A model generated the notes under the pieces. The model saw only the letters and a program-made list of their open reading frames with translations, was not told where the DNA came from and did not search any database. A stretch of DNA of 64,000 nt, from NCBI GenBank assembly GCA_002292815.1, contig DBBX01000005.1:1-64000 (forward strand), written 5' to 3'. This document shows, one piece after another, positions 62,975 to 64,000 of this stretch; position 1 is the stretch's first letter, and each line of letters opens with the position of its first letter. This DNA is from Thiotrichaceae bacterium UBA973 (GTDB taxonomy: Bacteria > Pseudomonadota > Gammaproteobacteria > Eutrophobiales > Eutrophobiaceae). A program made the position numbers and the translations under genes.

Positions 62975-63195
62975 TTAGCAAGTTCTTTTAGCGCATTACG
63001 ATATTTGCGTCTTGTACGCTCAAAAGCTTTCATAGCAACTTCAAAGTCAGGGTCATACGGAGTAAGCTCAACACCCTGCTCAGTAGGACTTGAATACAGC
63101 ACATCACCCTCTTCAACCCGAAGCGTTTCTTGCATTTCCCGTGGAATAATTATTCCCAGAGAATTACCAATTTTACGTACCTTAAGTGTTTGCAT
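62971..63195 (-). CDS. AbrB/SpoVT-type antitoxin
   Basis: 74 aa from ATG 63195, preferred over 63201 because AGGG is then 7 nt upstream. The swapped-hairpin DNA-binding domain reads LKVRKIGNSLGIIIPREMQE, with a C-terminal part (EVAMKAFERTRRKYRNALKE) that should bind and block Doc. An AbrB-like partner, rather than Phd, is a known alternative for Doc toxins. The pair is probably autoregulated. Confidence 0.9.
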   Translation of the reverse strand: MQTLKVRKIGNSLGIIIPREMQETLRVEEGDVLYSSPTEQGVELTPYDPDFEVAMKAFERTRRKYRNALKELAK

Positions 63196-63454
63196 AGTCA
63201 TGCCCTATAAACTCATTCATTAGTCAGCGTTAATATTATAGCGTCAATCTCGAACAATAGTTTAACTAATGTTATAACAAATTACAAAATAATATTCTTA
63301 GGTCAACACAAGTCATGAAGCATTCGAAAATAAGATGCATGCAATTGTTTTAAATAGTGTTTTTTGATTCTGAGAGATTCAATTATGCAAACTAACGCAT
63401 ACTATTTATTTTTAACATCAAGCTAAATCAAAAATATTAAGATAACTGCAGAGA

Positions 63455-63478
63455 AATGGTGGGCCGTGTAGGGGTCGA
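63455..63478 (-). repeat. tRNA 3'-end fragment, likely attachment site (and right direct repeat)
   Basis: Read on the minus strand, TCGACC-CCTAC-ACGGCCC-A-CCA is the T-loop, T-stem 3' side, acceptor strand, discriminator and CCA of a tRNA with a GGGCCGT acceptor, most like tRNA-Lys. The sequence diverges immediately upstream, so only the 3' 22 nt are present, as left by integrases that target tRNA ends. The surrounding 63202-63500 gap has no gene. Confidence 0.55.
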
Positions 63479-63500
63479 CACACTGTCTTAGCCATACCCA

Positions 63501-64000
63501 TTAAAGACCAGGTGGAAGATTGTTCATTATCCCTGAATCAAAATTCTCATTATTAGCTAATACTTCATTTAGTACCGCGTTTAATTCCTTTGGCAGGTTT
63601 TTCTTGAATTTATCATTCAGCCGATAGCTTGAGAGGTAATTATTGATAATATCTAGTACCAGCAAGCCTTGTTGTTGGTCACGCTGTTTTTTAACGGGGT
63701 CTCTGTCTTCTCTTTCGGCAAGCCAAAGTTTGTGTACAGCATAAACTCTCGGATCGGGCACCAACCATTTAACTGGGAACCCGTTTTCAGATATGACGAT
63801 GACCACAACACTGGGCTGATTGATAAGCCAGTCAAGACCTTCAATTTCGACTGCACACAAATCATTTTCGTTGCCTATAGATAACGGCTCTACTTTCATG
63901 AGTGGATTTGACAATGGTTTTACCAATTCTATTAAAAAGCCTTTTTTATTTGCCGCAGCATAGTGTTTGTTATCGAGACGAATAAAGCTTTTATCTGCTT
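63501..64000 (-). CDS. Nucleotidyltransferase-like protein, NTP_transf_8 type (5' partial)
   Basis: The frame is open through the right edge (reading ...SFIRLDNKHYAAANKKGFLI), so the TTG at 63926 is not the start. Visible parts match the C-terminal half of NTP_transf_8 domains: FLIELVKPLSNPLMKVEPLS, GFPVKWLVPDPRVYAVHKLW and KKQRDQQQGLLVLDIINNYL. The catalytic GxDxD region should lie outside the window. Members resemble MNT-type nucleotidyltransferases found in mobile regions. It lies on the right of the attachment-site fragment, so may be island cargo. Confidence 0.65.
   Translation of the reverse strand, partial: ADKSFIRLDNKHYAAANKKGFLIELVKPLSNPLMKVEPLSIGNENDLCAVEIEGLDWLINQPSVVVIVISENGFPVKWLVPDPRVYAVHKLWLAEREDRDPVKKQRDQQQGLLVLDIINNYLSSYRLNDKFKKNLPKELNAVLNEVLANNENFDSGIMNNLPPGL

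Overview
This AT-rich window of a Gram-negative chromosome is most likely from a gammaproteobacterium. The evidence is the block tig-clpP-clpX-lon-hupB-tRNA-Val-tRNA-Asp-ppiD, an Mla-type lipid transport system, a BAM-type outer-membrane barrel (C-terminal Phe), DarP/YjgA, YciA, a Yej-type peptide ABC transporter, AvtA and SohB. Species cannot be named from this sequence. Three tRNA genes (Asp-GUC, Val-UAC, Leu-UAG) encode their own CCA ends. There is no rRNA, CRISPR array or intact transposase.

Layout. 1-4.5 kb: the 3' end of a coiled-coil/degenerate EAL-like gene, a Sel1-repeat protein, a cold-shock gene with a strong promoter and long leader, the decayed remains of a DUF2339(-DUF3999) locus, and sohB. 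4.5-12.4 kb: avtA, glycerate kinase and an M28 peptidase on the minus strand, then SRPBCC, YVTN propeller, GST and haloacid-dehalogenase genes on the plus strand, then a DUF2333 gene. 12.4-17.9 kb: a TetR regulator with a perfect 13-bp inverted-repeat operator, and an export operon of MMPL/RND permease, periplasmic LolA-like protein and outer-membrane barrel. 18-24 kb: Y-family polymerase, an 8-Cys protein, SRAP protein, DUF2237, a two-helix K+ channel, and an operon of a PEP-mutase/isocitrate-lyase-family enzyme, DUF3311 and a sodium:solute symporter. 24-32.7 kb: polyphosphate:AMP phosphotransferase behind a perfect FNR-type box, a 1215-aa Sel1 protein, mlaFED and a convergent mlaC. 32.7-41.4 kb: an unknown gene behind a perfect CRP-type box, a TVP38/flavin disulfide reductase pair, glutathione reductase, two GSTs, a structured RNA candidate, DUF2452, two small unlisted reading frames, darP, another Sel1 protein and a secreted Cys protein. 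41.4-48.7 kb: a pseudogene and a yej-like oligopeptide transporter operon that includes a YciA thioesterase. 48.8-59.7 kb: fabI, a dicarboxylate symporter, ppiD, tRNAs, HU, lon, clpXP and tig. 59.9-64 kb: a response-regulator/cyclase, then an accessory region with hipB, a truncated hipA joined to an outer-membrane-protein tail, a GC-rich structured block, a Doc/AbrB-type toxin-antitoxin pair, a tRNA 3'-end fragment that looks like an attachment site, and a nucleotidyltransferase-like gene running off the window.

Themes. Glutathione and thiol redox enzymes are concentrated here (Gor, a flavin disulfide reductase, three GSTs). Envelope maintenance is also well represented (Mla, MMPL exporter, PpiD, SohB, Sel1 proteins). 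The least explained items are the structured element after gor (37688-37758), the GC-rich block and tRNA-end repeats at 62.36-63.48 kb, the CRP-linked orphan gene at 32983, and several cleanly readable decay scars (2557-3318, 41446-41842, 61474-61861).
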